From: Burkholderia savannae
Lineage (GTDB): Bacteria > Pseudomonadota > Gammaproteobacteria > Burkholderiales > Burkholderiaceae
Direction: 5' to 3'
Length of the DNA stretch: 64,000 nucleotides
Assembly (NCBI RefSeq): GCF_001524445.2
Contig: NZ_CP013417.1
Coordinates: 2,728,001-2,792,000 of the forward strand
The stretch's first letter is position 1. Every line of letters begins with the position of its first letter. Below, piece after piece: positions 17,699 to 26,150 of this stretch. The translations under genes and the position numbers were made by a program. Below the pieces are notes generated by a model, which made no database searches, had not been told where the DNA came from, and worked only from the letters and a program-made list of their open reading frames with translations.

Positions 17699-18208
17699 GT
17701 GACGACGCCCGCGATGCCATCCGAGCCGTCGCCGCCGAGCGTGCGGCGCCGGCTCGCCGCCCTCGCCTACGAAAGCCTGCTGCTCTTCGGCGTCGTGTTC
17801 TTCGCCGGCCTCGCGTTCGGCGTGACGCTGCAACAGCGCAACGGCCTCGAACGCCACAACCTGCTCGCCGTGTGGATCGCGGTCGTCGTCGGCGCGTACT
17901 TCGTCTGGTTCTGGACGCACGGCGGCCAGACGCTGCCGATGAAGACCTGGCGGCTGCGCGTCGAGACCGCGCGCGGCGCGCCGCTGTCGGCCGGCCGGGC
18001 GCTCGTGCGCTACGCGCTCGGCTGGCTGTGGTTCCTGCCGCCGCTTGCGCTGCACCCGCTCGCGGGCTTTTCCGTGCCGCGCACGCTCGCGGCCGCGGCC
18101 GTCTGGTTCGCGCTGTGGACGCTCGCCGCACGGCTGCATCCGAGCCGCCAGTTCCCGCATGATCGCCTCGCCGGCACCCGCATCGTCGATGCGCCCCGCC
18201 GCGCCTGA
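17699..18208 (+). CDS. RDD-family membrane protein
   Basis: 169 residues, GTG at 17699 six bases after the previous stop (an ATG five codons later is an alternative). RDD domain: RRRLAALAYESLLLFGVVFF at the first helix, then a second helix and the conserved TLPMKTWRLRVETARGAPLS loop with RALVRYALGWLW. RDD proteins are small inner-membrane proteins of unclear function, some implicated in ion exchange. It closes the sigma-DUF3619-DUF3106 run. Confidence 0.9.
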   Translation: MTTPAMPSEPSPPSVRRRLAALAYESLLLFGVVFFAGLAFGVTLQQRNGLERHNLLAVWIAVVVGAYFVWFWTHGGQTLPMKTWRLRVETARGAPLSAGRALVRYALGWLWFLPPLALHPLAGFSVPRTLAAAAVWFALWTLAARLHPSRQFPHDRLAGTRIVDAPRRA

Positions 18209-18234
18209 TTCCCCGTAATAAGAACGTCTCGTGA

Positions 18235-18252
18235 CTGTCACGGCACAGTCAC
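18235..18252 (+). promoter_or_regulatory. Candidate Pho box (PhoB binding site)
   Basis: CTGTCAC-GGCA-CAGTCAC: two seven-base direct repeats separated by four bases, the exact 7-4-7 geometry of the PhoB consensus CTGTCAT-N4-CTGTCAT, with five or six matches per half. A weaker third unit (ACGTCTC, 18224-18230) lies in the same 11-base phase upstream. A GATAAC -10 candidate is at 18272-18277. The same bases also read as an eight-base inverted repeat (18230-18237/18246-18253), an alternative explanation. Confidence 0.55.
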
Positions 18253-18298
18253 GCCCGCATGGCGCAATGCCGATAACATCAATCGGCGCGAGTCATGC

Positions 18299-19237
18299 AT
18301 GGGCAAAAAAACGTCCGCGACCTCCTTCTTCCGTGATCCTGCCGGCCTGCACGCCGCCAGTGCCTTTCTGTCCGGCTCGGCCGCGAGCGACACGCTCGCG
18401 CCGGCCCGCCCTCCCGCCGCGAGCGCCACGCGGCACGACGACCACGAGCCCGCCTCGCACCGCTACCGGACGATCTGGCTGTCGGACATCCACCTCGGCA
18501 CGAGCGGCTGCCAGGCCGGCTACCTGCTCGACTTTCTCAAGCACAACGAATCGGAATATCTGTACCTCGTCGGCGACATCATCGACGGCTGGCAGCTGAG
18601 GAAGGGCTGGTACTGGCCGCAGGCGCACAACGATGTCGTGCAGAAGATCCTGCGCAAGGCGAGGAAGGGCACGCAGGTCGTCTACATTCCCGGCAACCAC
18701 GACGAAGGCGCGCGCCAGTTCTGCGATCTCGCGTTCGGCGAGATTCACGTGCGCGGCGAGGCGTTCCACACGACGCTGTCGGGCAAACGTTTGTGGGTCG
18801 TCCACGGCGACCTGTTCGACGGCGTGATCCAGCACGCGAAGTGGCTCGCGTATCTCGGTGACACGCTGTACACGCTGATCCTCGTGCTGAACCGCTGGTT
18901 CAACCGGATCAGGAGCCGCTTCGGCTTTCAGTACTGGTCGCTGTCGCAATACCTGAAGCACCAGGTGAAGAACGCCGTGAACTTCATTTCGTCGTTCGAA
19001 GCAGTGATGACCGACGAGGCGCGCCGCCGCGGCTGCGACGGCGTCGTCTGCGGCCACATTCACAAGGCCGAGATCCGCGACATCGACGGCGTGCTGTACT
19101 GCAACGACGGCGACTGGGTCGAGAGCCTGTCCGCGCTCGTCGAGACGATGGAAGGCGAGCTGAAGATCGTCTACTGGACCGTGTTGCGCACGCCGTCCGC
19201 CACTCAATCGCGCAAGACGAAAACCGCCACCGCCTGA
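18299..19237 (+). CDS. PlcP/LpxH-like metallophosphoesterase, probable phospholipid-degrading enzyme
   Basis: 312 residues. A 55-residue low-complexity N-terminus precedes a calcineurin-like phosphoesterase domain with all five metal motifs: SDIHLG (about 61), GDIIDGW (94), GNHDE (136), the HGD of VVHGDLFDG (170) and GHIHKA (253). It is close to LpxH but contains the longer central segment (WFNRIRSRFGFQYWSLSQYL) typical of PlcP proteins, which under phosphate limitation split phospholipids to diacylglycerol and phospho-headgroup. The next gene is an Agt-like lipid glycosyltransferase, as in known plcP-agt pairs, and a Pho box lies upstream. LpxH-type UDP-diacylglucosamine hydrolase is the alternative. 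Confidence 0.85.
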   Translation: MGKKTSATSFFRDPAGLHAASAFLSGSAASDTLAPARPPAASATRHDDHEPASHRYRTIWLSDIHLGTSGCQAGYLLDFLKHNESEYLYLVGDIIDGWQLRKGWYWPQAHNDVVQKILRKARKGTQVVYIPGNHDEGARQFCDLAFGEIHVRGEAFHTTLSGKRLWVVHGDLFDGVIQHAKWLAYLGDTLYTLILVLNRWFNRIRSRFGFQYWSLSQYLKHQVKNAVNFISSFEAVMTDEARRRGCDGVVCGHIHKAEIRDIDGVLYCNDGDWVESLSALVETMEGELKIVYWTVLRTPSATQSRKTKTATA

Positions 19238-19258
19238 TCCCGAAGAGGACCGCCAGCG

Positions 19259-20293
19259 ATGAAAATCATGATCGTCACCGACGCTTGGGAACCGCAAGTC
19301 AACGGCGTCGTGCGCACGCTGAAGAGCACCGCGCGCGAGCTCATCGCGCTCGGCCACCGCGTCGAGCTCATCACGCCGCTCGAGTTCCGCACGGTGCCGT
19401 GCCCGACCTATCCTGAAATCCGCCTGTCGATCCTGCCGTACCGGCGGCTGCGCGAGCGCCTGAACGCGTTCGAGCCGGACGCGCTGCACATCGCGACGGA
19501 AGGCCCGCTCGGCCTCGCCGCGCGCCGCTACGCGCGCGCGCGCAAGCTGCCGTTCACGACCGCGTACCACACGCGCTTTCCGGAATACGTGCAGGCGCGC
19601 TTCGGCGTTCCGCTGTCGGCGACCTACCGTTTCCTGCGCTGGTTCCACGGCGCGTCGCTCGCGGTGATGGCGCCCACGCCCGTGGTCAAGTACGACCTCG
19701 AGCAGTACGGCTTCGACAACGTCGTGCTGTGGACGCGCGGCGTCGATCTCGACGTCTTCCGGCCGATGGAGTCGAAAGTGCTCAACACCGCGCGGCCGAT
19801 CTTCCTCTACGTCGGGCGCGTGGCGATCGAGAAGAACGTCGAGGCGTTCCTGAAGCTCGACCTGCCCGGCTCGAAGTGGGTCGCGGGCGAAGGGCCCGCG
19901 CTCGCCGAGCTCAAATCGCGCTATCCTGAGGCCAATTACCTCGGCGTGCTGACGCAGGCGGAGCTCGCCAAGGTATACGCGGCCGCCGACGTGTTCGTGT
20001 TCCCGAGCCGCACCGACACCTTCGGGCTCGTGCTGCTCGAGGCGCTCGCGTGCGGCACGCCCGTCGCGGCGTATCCGGTGACGGGGCCCGTCGACGTGCT
20101 CGGAGACGGCGGCGCGGGGGCCATGAACGAGGACCTGCGCGAAGCGTGCCTCGAGGCGCTGAAGATCGACCGGCCGCATGCGCGCGCGTGGGCCGAGCGC
20201 TTCTCGTGGCAAGCGGCGTCCGAGCAGTTCGCGTCGCACCTGAAGCCGCTGCCGAAATCCGCCTGCCCACACACCGAAGGCGCAGCCGTTTGA
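19259..20293 (+). CDS. GT4-family glycosyltransferase, Agt-like (diacylglycerol glycosylation)
   Basis: 344 residues. N-terminal acceptor domain opens MKIMIVTDAWEPQVNGVVRT; the C-terminal GT-B nucleotide-binding domain has VGRVAIEKN (about 180), GEGPAL (206) and the catalytic EX7E-type region PSRTDTFGLVLLEALACGTP (245-264). Closest in appearance to SqdX/Agt enzymes that glycosylate diacylglycerol to make glycolipids replacing phospholipids during phosphate starvation. It starts 21 bases after the PlcP-like gene and its stop abuts the diacylglycerol kinase gene. Donor sugar is not deducible. Confidence 0.85.
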   Translation: MKIMIVTDAWEPQVNGVVRTLKSTARELIALGHRVELITPLEFRTVPCPTYPEIRLSILPYRRLRERLNAFEPDALHIATEGPLGLAARRYARARKLPFTTAYHTRFPEYVQARFGVPLSATYRFLRWFHGASLAVMAPTPVVKYDLEQYGFDNVVLWTRGVDLDVFRPMESKVLNTARPIFLYVGRVAIEKNVEAFLKLDLPGSKWVAGEGPALAELKSRYPEANYLGVLTQAELAKVYAAADVFVFPSRTDTFGLVLLEALACGTPVAAYPVTGPVDVLGDGGAGAMNEDLREACLEALKIDRPHARAWAERFSWQAASEQFASHLKPLPKSACPHTEGAAV

Positions 20294-20301
20294 AACCTGC
20301 C

Positions 20302-20850
20302 ATGCGCGCGAAAGCGCCCCCCGTCAGCCCGTCGCGAAAGCCGGCCGCGCGCGCCGGCGCGACGCGTCCCGCCCACGTCCGGCTCGCGCCGTCTGAAACG
20401 CACGAGCCGCCCGATGCGCACGAGCCGCTCGGCCCGGACGATCCGCTCGCGCTGCCGCACAATCCGTACAAGGGCAATCGCGGCCTGATGCGCGCGTGGT
20501 ACGCGCTCAAGAACTCGTACAACGGCTTTCGCGTCGCGATCCGCGAAGAGAGCGCGTTCCGGCAGGAGCTCACGCTCGCGGCGATCATGCTGCCGATCGC
20601 GGCATTCGTGCCCGTCGAGCCGGGCTCGCGCGCGCTCCTCATCGGCACCGTGCTGCTCGTGCTGATCGTCGAGCTGCTGAACTCTAGCGTCGAGACGGCG
20701 ATCGACCGGATCTCGCTCGAGCGCCACGAGCTGTCGAAGCGCGCGAAGGATCTCGGCAGCGCGGCCGTCACGGTCGCGCTCTGCACGTGCGTGACGACCT
20801 GGGGCCTCATACTCGGCCCGCTCGTCTGGCACCGGCTCGCCGGCGGCTAG
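20302..20850 (+). CDS. dgkA: Diacylglycerol kinase
   Basis: 182 residues from ATG 20302; a TTG at 20290 overlapping the upstream stop is an alternative. The C-terminal ~120 residues are DgkA: NSYNGFRVAIREESAFRQEL, three membrane helices, and the active-site stretch ELLNSSVETAIDRISLERHE. The first 60 residues are a Pro/Ala-rich cytoplasmic extension absent from the 122-residue E. coli protein. DgkA phosphorylates diacylglycerol to phosphatidic acid in the inner membrane. Its place after PlcP-like and Agt-like genes suggests it recycles the diacylglycerol they release. Confidence 0.93.
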   Translation: MRAKAPPVSPSRKPAARAGATRPAHVRLAPSETHEPPDAHEPLGPDDPLALPHNPYKGNRGLMRAWYALKNSYNGFRVAIREESAFRQELTLAAIMLPIAAFVPVEPGSRALLIGTVLLVLIVELLNSSVETAIDRISLERHELSKRAKDLGSAAVTVALCTCVTTWGLILGPLVWHRLAGG

Positions 20851-21087
20851 GCGGCCGGCGGTTCCGCTGCCGCCGGCGGCATCCGGCGCGGCGCGCACCG
20901 TGCGCCCTCCGCCTTCGTGTGCGATGCAACACGGCCGGGTATGCCCCGATGACGAAATACCCCGGACGCGCAAGGTAGCGGTTTATAATCGGCCGACAGC
21001 CTTCAAAACAGCAACCCGAGCCGGACTACGATTCACGCAGCAGTATTCGCAGCGCCCGCCTGTCCGGCAAACACAGGGCCGGACGAC

Positions 21088-21807
21088 ATGGAAGCCAAAC
21101 CTCCCCGCCGCACGCGCGAACGGATTCTTGAGTTGTCGTTGAAACTCTTCAACGAGATCGGCGAGCCGAACGTCACGACGACGACGATCGCCGAGGAAAT
21201 GGAAATCAGCCCAGGCAACCTGTACTACCATTTCCGCAACAAGGACGACATCATCAACAGCATCTTCGCGCAGTTCGAGCAGCAGATCGAACGGCGCCTG
21301 CGTTTTCCCGAAGATCATCGGCCGACGATCGACGAAACGTGGTCGTACCTGCAGTACATGGCCGACTTCATGTGGACCTATCGCTTCCTCTATCGCGATC
21401 TGAACGATCTGCTCGCGCGCAACCGCACGCTCGAGACGCACTTCAAGCAGATCATCAGCCACAAGGTGCGCTTCGCGCGCGAGATGTGCGAGCTGCTCGC
21501 GGCCGACGGCGAGCTCGTCGCGACGCCCGCCGAGATCGAGGTGATCGCAACCAACATGGCCGTGATCGCCACTTACTGGCTGTCGTATCAGTACGTGATG
21601 CATCCGCGCAAGTACAACGATCAGGACGCGATCCGCGAGGAGCTGCACCAGGTCAGCATGCACGTGATCTCGGTGATCGCGCCGTATCTGCGCGGCCGCT
21701 CGCGGCAGATCTTCGACGATCTCGTGTCGGGCAAGCTGCCGAAACGCGAATTCCACGACTACCTGCCGCCGCGCGACGGCTCGCCGCGCAAGGACGCGAA
21801 GCAATGA
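21088..21807 (+). CDS. TetR-family transcriptional regulator
   Basis: 239 residues. N-terminal helix-turn-helix at residues 10-55 (RERILELSLKLFNEIG, then TTTIAEEMEISPGNLYYHF, then RNKDDI) with the canonical LYYHFRNK recognition helix. The ligand domain (about 70-215) is helical and lacks an identifiable ligand signature. It overlaps the downstream LOG gene (ATGA), so the two are co-translated. The 237 bases before it are GC-rich with no obvious operator. Confidence 0.92.
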   Translation: MEAKPPRRTRERILELSLKLFNEIGEPNVTTTTIAEEMEISPGNLYYHFRNKDDIINSIFAQFEQQIERRLRFPEDHRPTIDETWSYLQYMADFMWTYRFLYRDLNDLLARNRTLETHFKQIISHKVRFAREMCELLAADGELVATPAEIEVIATNMAVIATYWLSYQYVMHPRKYNDQDAIREELHQVSMHVISVIAPYLRGRSRQIFDDLVSGKLPKREFHDYLPPRDGSPRKDAKQ

Positions 21808-22391
21808 AGAGCGTCTGCGTCTATTGCGGCTCGGCCAACGGCGTCAAGCCCGTCTACACGGAAGCGGCGCGCGCGTTCGGCCGCGCGCTCGCGCAAGCCG
21901 GCCTCACGCTCGTCTACGGCGGCGGGCGCGTCGGCCTGATGGGCGTGATCGCCGACGAGGTGATCACCGCCGGCGGGCGCGCGATCGGCGTCATCACGGA
22001 GCTGCTTTTCGACAAGGAAGTCGGCCACACCGGCCTGACCGAGCTGCACGTCGTGCCCGACATGCATCATCGCAAGAAGATGATGGCCGAGCTCGCCGAC
22101 GCGTTCGTCGCGATGCCGGGCGGCGCGGGCACGCTCGAAGAGTTCTTCGAGGTCTATACGTGGGCGCAGCTCGGCTATCACCGCAAGCCCGTCGCGCTTT
22201 ACAACGTCGACGCCTTCTACGAACCGCTCATCACGCTCCTCAAGCACACGGTCGACGAAGGCTTCATGCAGCGCACGTACTTTGACGCGCTTTGCATCGA
22301 CGCCGCGCCCGATGCGCTCATCGATCGGCTCGGTCAGTATCGACCGCCCGCGCGCGACAAATGGGCGTTCGTGTCGAAGCAGGAAGCCTGA
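21804..22391 (+). CDS. LOG-family protein (cytokinin riboside 5'-monophosphate phosphoribohydrolase type)
   Basis: 195 residues. Starts MKSVCVYCGSANGVKP and carries both family motifs: lysine-decarboxylase-like PGGAGTLEEFFE (about 109-120) and GGGRVGLMG (38-46). LOG enzymes release nucleobase from N6-modified AMP; in bacteria most act as general nucleotide 5'-monophosphate nucleosidases. Coupled to the upstream TetR gene, which may regulate it. Confidence 0.92.
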   Translation: MKSVCVYCGSANGVKPVYTEAARAFGRALAQAGLTLVYGGGRVGLMGVIADEVITAGGRAIGVITELLFDKEVGHTGLTELHVVPDMHHRKKMMAELADAFVAMPGGAGTLEEFFEVYTWAQLGYHRKPVALYNVDAFYEPLITLLKHTVDEGFMQRTYFDALCIDAAPDALIDRLGQYRPPARDKWAFVSKQEA

Positions 22392-22703
22392 GCCGGCGCG
22401 ACGCCGCGCGGGCGCGCGTCGCGTTGCGGTGCGGCGCATCGCCCGGCTTTTCCAGTCGTGTCGATGCGCGCTCGGCGCTTCGCGCCGCCGGCCGCGTCCG
22501 TCGCTCCGGTCAGCTGTTTCGGTCGAGCGCCTCGGTCGGCTGGTTCTTCAGTTGAGCGCTCCGGTCGAGCGCTTCGGTCAACCACGTCATGCAGCGATCG
22601 CGCAATCGCGCTGCGAATGCGGCGCACTCGAAGCGCGGCCGCCTTGTCCCGCCCCGTCCCCTTTTCCGCCCGAGCGCATCGCGCGCGGGCCGAGGTCCAA
22701 GCG
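22392..22703 (+). other. Intergenic region with degenerate CGGTCGAGCGC-like repeats
   Basis: 312 bases between LOG and the SDR gene. Between 22500 and 22580 the phrase CGGTC(A/G)AGCGC or CGGTCGG recurs several times at irregular spacing. The in-frame extension of the SDR gene back to 22458 is Arg/Ser-rich and unsupported. No hairpin terminator seen. Confidence 0.4.
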
Positions 22704-23462
22704 ATGACGAGCACGCCGTCCAAAGTCGTTCTCATCACCGGCGCGAGCCGCGGCATCGGCCGCGCGACCGCGCTCGCGGCCGCCGCGCGCGGCTGGTCGA
22801 TCGGCATCAACTACGCGCGCGACGCGGCCGCCGCCGCCGCGACCGCCGACGCGGTGCGTGCCGCGGGCGCGCAAGCGTGCGTCGTGCGCGGCGACGTCGC
22901 GAACGAAGCCGACGTGATCGGCATGTTCGACGCGGTGCAGTCGTCGTTCGGCCGGCTCGACGCGCTCGTCAACAACGCGGGGATCGTCGCGCCGTCGCTG
23001 CCGCTCGCCGACATGGACGCCGCGCGCCTCAGGCGCGTGTTCGACATCAACGTGCTCGGCGCGTATCTGTGCGCGCGCGAGGCCGCGCGGCGGCTGTCGA
23101 CCGATCGCGGCGGCGCGGGCGGCGCGATCGTCAACGTGTCGTCGATCGCCGCGCGGCTCGGCTCGCCGAACGAATACGTCGACTATGCGGGCTCGAAGGG
23201 CGCGGTGGACACGCTGACGCTCGGCCTCGCAAAAGAGCTCGGCCCGCACGGCGTGCGCGTGAACGCGGTGCGGCCCGGCCTCATCACGACCGACATCCAC
23301 GCGAGCGGCGGCCAGCCCGGCCGCGCCGAGCGGCTCGGCACGCAGACGCCGCTCGGCCGCGCGGGCAATGCCGACGAAATTGCCGAAGCGATCGTCTGGC
23401 TGCTGAGCGACGCGGCGTCGTACGTGACGGGCGCGCTGCTCGACGTCGGCGGCGGGCGCTGA
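22704..23462 (+). CDS. SDR-family NAD(P)-dependent oxidoreductase
   Basis: 252 residues from ATG 22704. Classical short-chain dehydrogenase: cofactor motif TGASRGIGRA (residues 12-21), NNAG (about 91), catalytic Ser in NVSSIAARLG and Tyr/Lys in YVDYAGSKGAVDT (about 158-166), and C-terminal YVTGALLDVGGG. Arrangement is that of 3-oxoacyl-ACP reductase/glucose dehydrogenase-like members; substrate unknown. Confidence 0.93.
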   Translation: MTSTPSKVVLITGASRGIGRATALAAAARGWSIGINYARDAAAAAATADAVRAAGAQACVVRGDVANEADVIGMFDAVQSSFGRLDALVNNAGIVAPSLPLADMDAARLRRVFDINVLGAYLCAREAARRLSTDRGGAGGAIVNVSSIAARLGSPNEYVDYAGSKGAVDTLTLGLAKELGPHGVRVNAVRPGLITTDIHASGGQPGRAERLGTQTPLGRAGNADEIAEAIVWLLSDAASYVTGALLDVGGGR

Positions 23463-23496
23463 CGCGTCGCGCACCGCTGACCGGCGATCGCCGACC

Positions 23497-23654
<158 letters not shown>

Positions 23655-24033
23655 GCGACAGCATACGGTGATCGGCGGTCGGCGCAATCAGCACGCTTTC
23701 GGGCTTCGAACGGTTTCCCGCGCTTGCCCGCACGCTCGGACAAGCCCCTAAGCCCGAGGCCGCCGGGCGGCCTTACCCGCGTCGGCCGCCGTGCATTGCG
23801 GGCCTGACACGATCTACGGGACGGCCCCGCGCGGCGTCAGTTACACAAATCTTCACAATTCTCCGCAATCTTTAGCGTTTCATAACAATTTTCGTAAACG
23901 TTCGTAATAGTCTCGTGGTCTACTAACGATAATCGCGGCCTACGCCGCAGCACGTCCGTTACCCGCCACCTCGCGGCCACGAAATCGGCCGGGCCCACGC
24001 AGCCTGGCCGGCGCACTCGAAGAGATCACCCCG
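23655..24033 (+). promoter_or_regulatory. Intergenic region with AT-rich presumptive promoter of the GT39 gene
   Basis: From 23841 to 23930 the sequence is strikingly AT-rich and shows ten-base-phased variants of CACAATTCTC (CACAAATCTT, CACAATTCTC, CGCAATCTTT, AACAATTTTC). This looks like a promoter with response-regulator-style direct repeats. No terminator is evident for the upstream SDR gene other than GC-rich hairpins without T-runs. Confidence 0.45.
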
Positions 24034-25950
24034 ATGCAGGGAAATGCAACGCCCGGCGGCCGGCGCGCGCGCGCGCACGCGTCGACTCGTCACGCCCTTC
24101 CGTCCGAAGCCGATTCGTCGTCCGTCGCGCTCGCCGTCGGCGCGCCGCACACGGCCGGCGCGGCAGGCGGCCGCGCCGCCGATGCGCGCGGCCCCGCCGC
24201 CGCGCGCGCACCGCTCACCGGCCTGCGCGCATGGCTCGTCGTCGCGGCCGTGCTCTGTGCGTATCTGCTGCCGGGCGTGCTCGGCCACGATCCGTGGAAG
24301 CAGGACGAGACCTATACGTTCGGCATCATCCAGCACATGCTCGAAAGCGGCGACTTCGTCGTGCCGACCAACGCGGGGCAGCCGTTCCTCGAAAAGCCGC
24401 CGCTGTACGATTGGGTCGCCACCGGCCTCGCGTGGCTCTTTTCCCGTTATCTGCCGCTGCACGACGCGGCGCGGCTCGCAAGCGCCCTCTTCGCCGCGCT
24501 CGCGTTCGGCTTCGCCGCGCGCGCCGCGCGCATCGCGACCGGCGCGACGCGCTGGCTCGAGCTGCCGGTGATCGGCACCGTCGCGCTGTTCGCGGGCTCG
24601 CTCGTCGTCATCAAACACGCGCACGATCTGATGACCGACGTCGCGTTGATGGCGGGCACGGCGATGGGCTTTTGCGGACTGCTCGAACTCGTGATCCGCC
24701 ACGCGGGCGGCGCGAACGACGCCGACGCCGCGCACCGGCCGCCCGCGAACCGCTTCGCGGCGCCGCTTTTCGGCCTCGGCGTCGGCGTCGCGCTGATGTC
24801 GAAGGGCCTCTTCGTGCCGCTCGTGTTCGGCGCGACGGTCGCGGCGGCGCTCATCCTCTATCCGGCCTGCCGCAGCCGCGCGTTCTTCCGCTCGCTCGCG
24901 CTCGCCGCGCTCGTGTGCGCGCCGTTCGCGCTGATCTGGCCGGCCGCGTTGTACCTGCGCTCCGAATCGCTGTTCCTCGTCTGGTTCTGGGAAAACAACG
25001 TCGGCCGCTTCTTCGGCTTCTCCGTGCCGACGCTCGGCGCCGAAAACGACAAGCCGCTCTTCATCTGGCGCGCGCTGCTGACGGTCGGCTTCCCGGTCGG
25101 CCCGCTCGCGCTCGTCGCGTTCGCGCGCGGCCTCTGGCGCGAATGGCGCGCGCCGCGCGTCGCGCTGCCGATCGCGTTCGCGGGCATCGGGATGGTCGTG
25201 CTGCACGTTTCCGCGACGTCGCGCCAGCTGTACATCCTGCCGTTCATCGCGCCGCTCGCGCTCGTCGCCGCGCAGGCGATCCCGCGCCTGCCGCTGCGGC
25301 TGCACACCGCGTGGGACTACGCGAGCCGGCTGCTGTTCGGCGCCGCCGCGGCGCTCGTGTGGGTCGTCTGGTCGCTGATGTCCGACCAGAACGGCTCGCG
25401 CGACGGCCTGCACTGGCTCGGCCGCTGGCTGCCGCTCGACTGGACGATGCCGATCGAGCCCGCGCTCGTGCTGTCGGCGCTCGCGATCACGATCGGCTGG
25501 GTCGGCCTGCTGCCGTCGCTGCGGCTCGCGGGCAAGTGGCGCGGCGCACTGTCGTGGGCGATGGGCGCGCTCGTCGCGTGGGCGCTCGTCTACACGCTGC
25601 TGCTGCCCTGGCTCGACGTCGCGAAGAGCTATCGTTCGGTGTTCGAAGATTTGAACCGCCAGCTCGCGCTCGAATGGAACGACGGCGACTGCATGGCGAG
25701 CGTCGATCTCGGCGAGTCGGAAGCGCCGATGCTCTACTACTTCTCCGGCGTCCGGCACCAGCCCGTCGCGCAACCGAACGAAAGCGCGTGCACGTGGCTC
25801 ATCGTGCAAGGCACGCGCGCGAGCCCGCCTGTGCTCGGCAGCCACTGGAAGCCGTTCTGGTCCGGCGCGCGTCCGGGCGACGAGCAGGAAATGCTGCGCG
25901 TCTACGTGCGCACGCCGGCGCCGCCCGCCGCGACGAGCACCCGCCCGTAA
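24034..25950 (+). CDS. GT39-family membrane glycosyltransferase (ArnT/PMT-like)
   Basis: 638 residues. A 65-residue Ala/Arg-rich cytoplasmic leader is followed by about twelve membrane helices. The first periplasmic loop has the catalytic acidic pair in GHDPWKQDETYTFGIIQHML, and the second conserved segment PFLEKPPLYDWVAT corresponds to ArnT's E/KPPL motif. Such enzymes use undecaprenyl- or polyprenyl-phosphate sugars; relatives add aminoarabinose to lipid A or sugars to proteins. No arn genes are adjacent, so the acceptor is open. Confidence 0.88.
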   Translation: MQGNATPGGRRARAHASTRHALPSEADSSSVALAVGAPHTAGAAGGRAADARGPAAARAPLTGLRAWLVVAAVLCAYLLPGVLGHDPWKQDETYTFGIIQHMLESGDFVVPTNAGQPFLEKPPLYDWVATGLAWLFSRYLPLHDAARLASALFAALAFGFAARAARIATGATRWLELPVIGTVALFAGSLVVIKHAHDLMTDVALMAGTAMGFCGLLELVIRHAGGANDADAAHRPPANRFAAPLFGLGVGVALMSKGLFVPLVFGATVAAALILYPACRSRAFFRSLALAALVCAPFALIWPAALYLRSESLFLVWFWENNVGRFFGFSVPTLGAENDKPLFIWRALLTVGFPVGPLALVAFARGLWREWRAPRVALPIAFAGIGMVVLHVSATSRQLYILPFIAPLALVAAQAIPRLPLRLHTAWDYASRLLFGAAAALVWVVWSLMSDQNGSRDGLHWLGRWLPLDWTMPIEPALVLSALAITIGWVGLLPSLRLAGKWRGALSWAMGALVAWALVYTLLLPWLDVAKSYRSVFEDLNRQLALEWNDGDCMASVDLGESEAPMLYYFSGVRHQPVAQPNESACTWLIVQGTRASPPVLGSHWKPFWSGARPGDEQEMLRVYVRTPAPPAATSTRP

Positions 25951-26150
25951 TGCCCGCGGCGCGCGGCGTCTCCGCCACGCGCCGTTTCCCCCATTTTCGC
26001 GGCGTTCGCCGTGCCCTATGCTGTTGCGGTTCGCGCCGTCCGTGCGCGGCCCCGGCCGTGCCCGGCCGCGTCCGCATCCGCCGGCCCGGTACGGGAATTG
26101 CTCCGCCCGTCGGTCGGCGCCTTCTCGCGCTTGCCCAACCGGACGGCCTC

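Noticed and set aside
18230..18253. Rho-independent terminator for the RDD gene
   Set aside because: The eight-base inverted repeat has no T-run; the direct-repeat reading as a Pho box fits its position upstream of the PlcP-like gene better.
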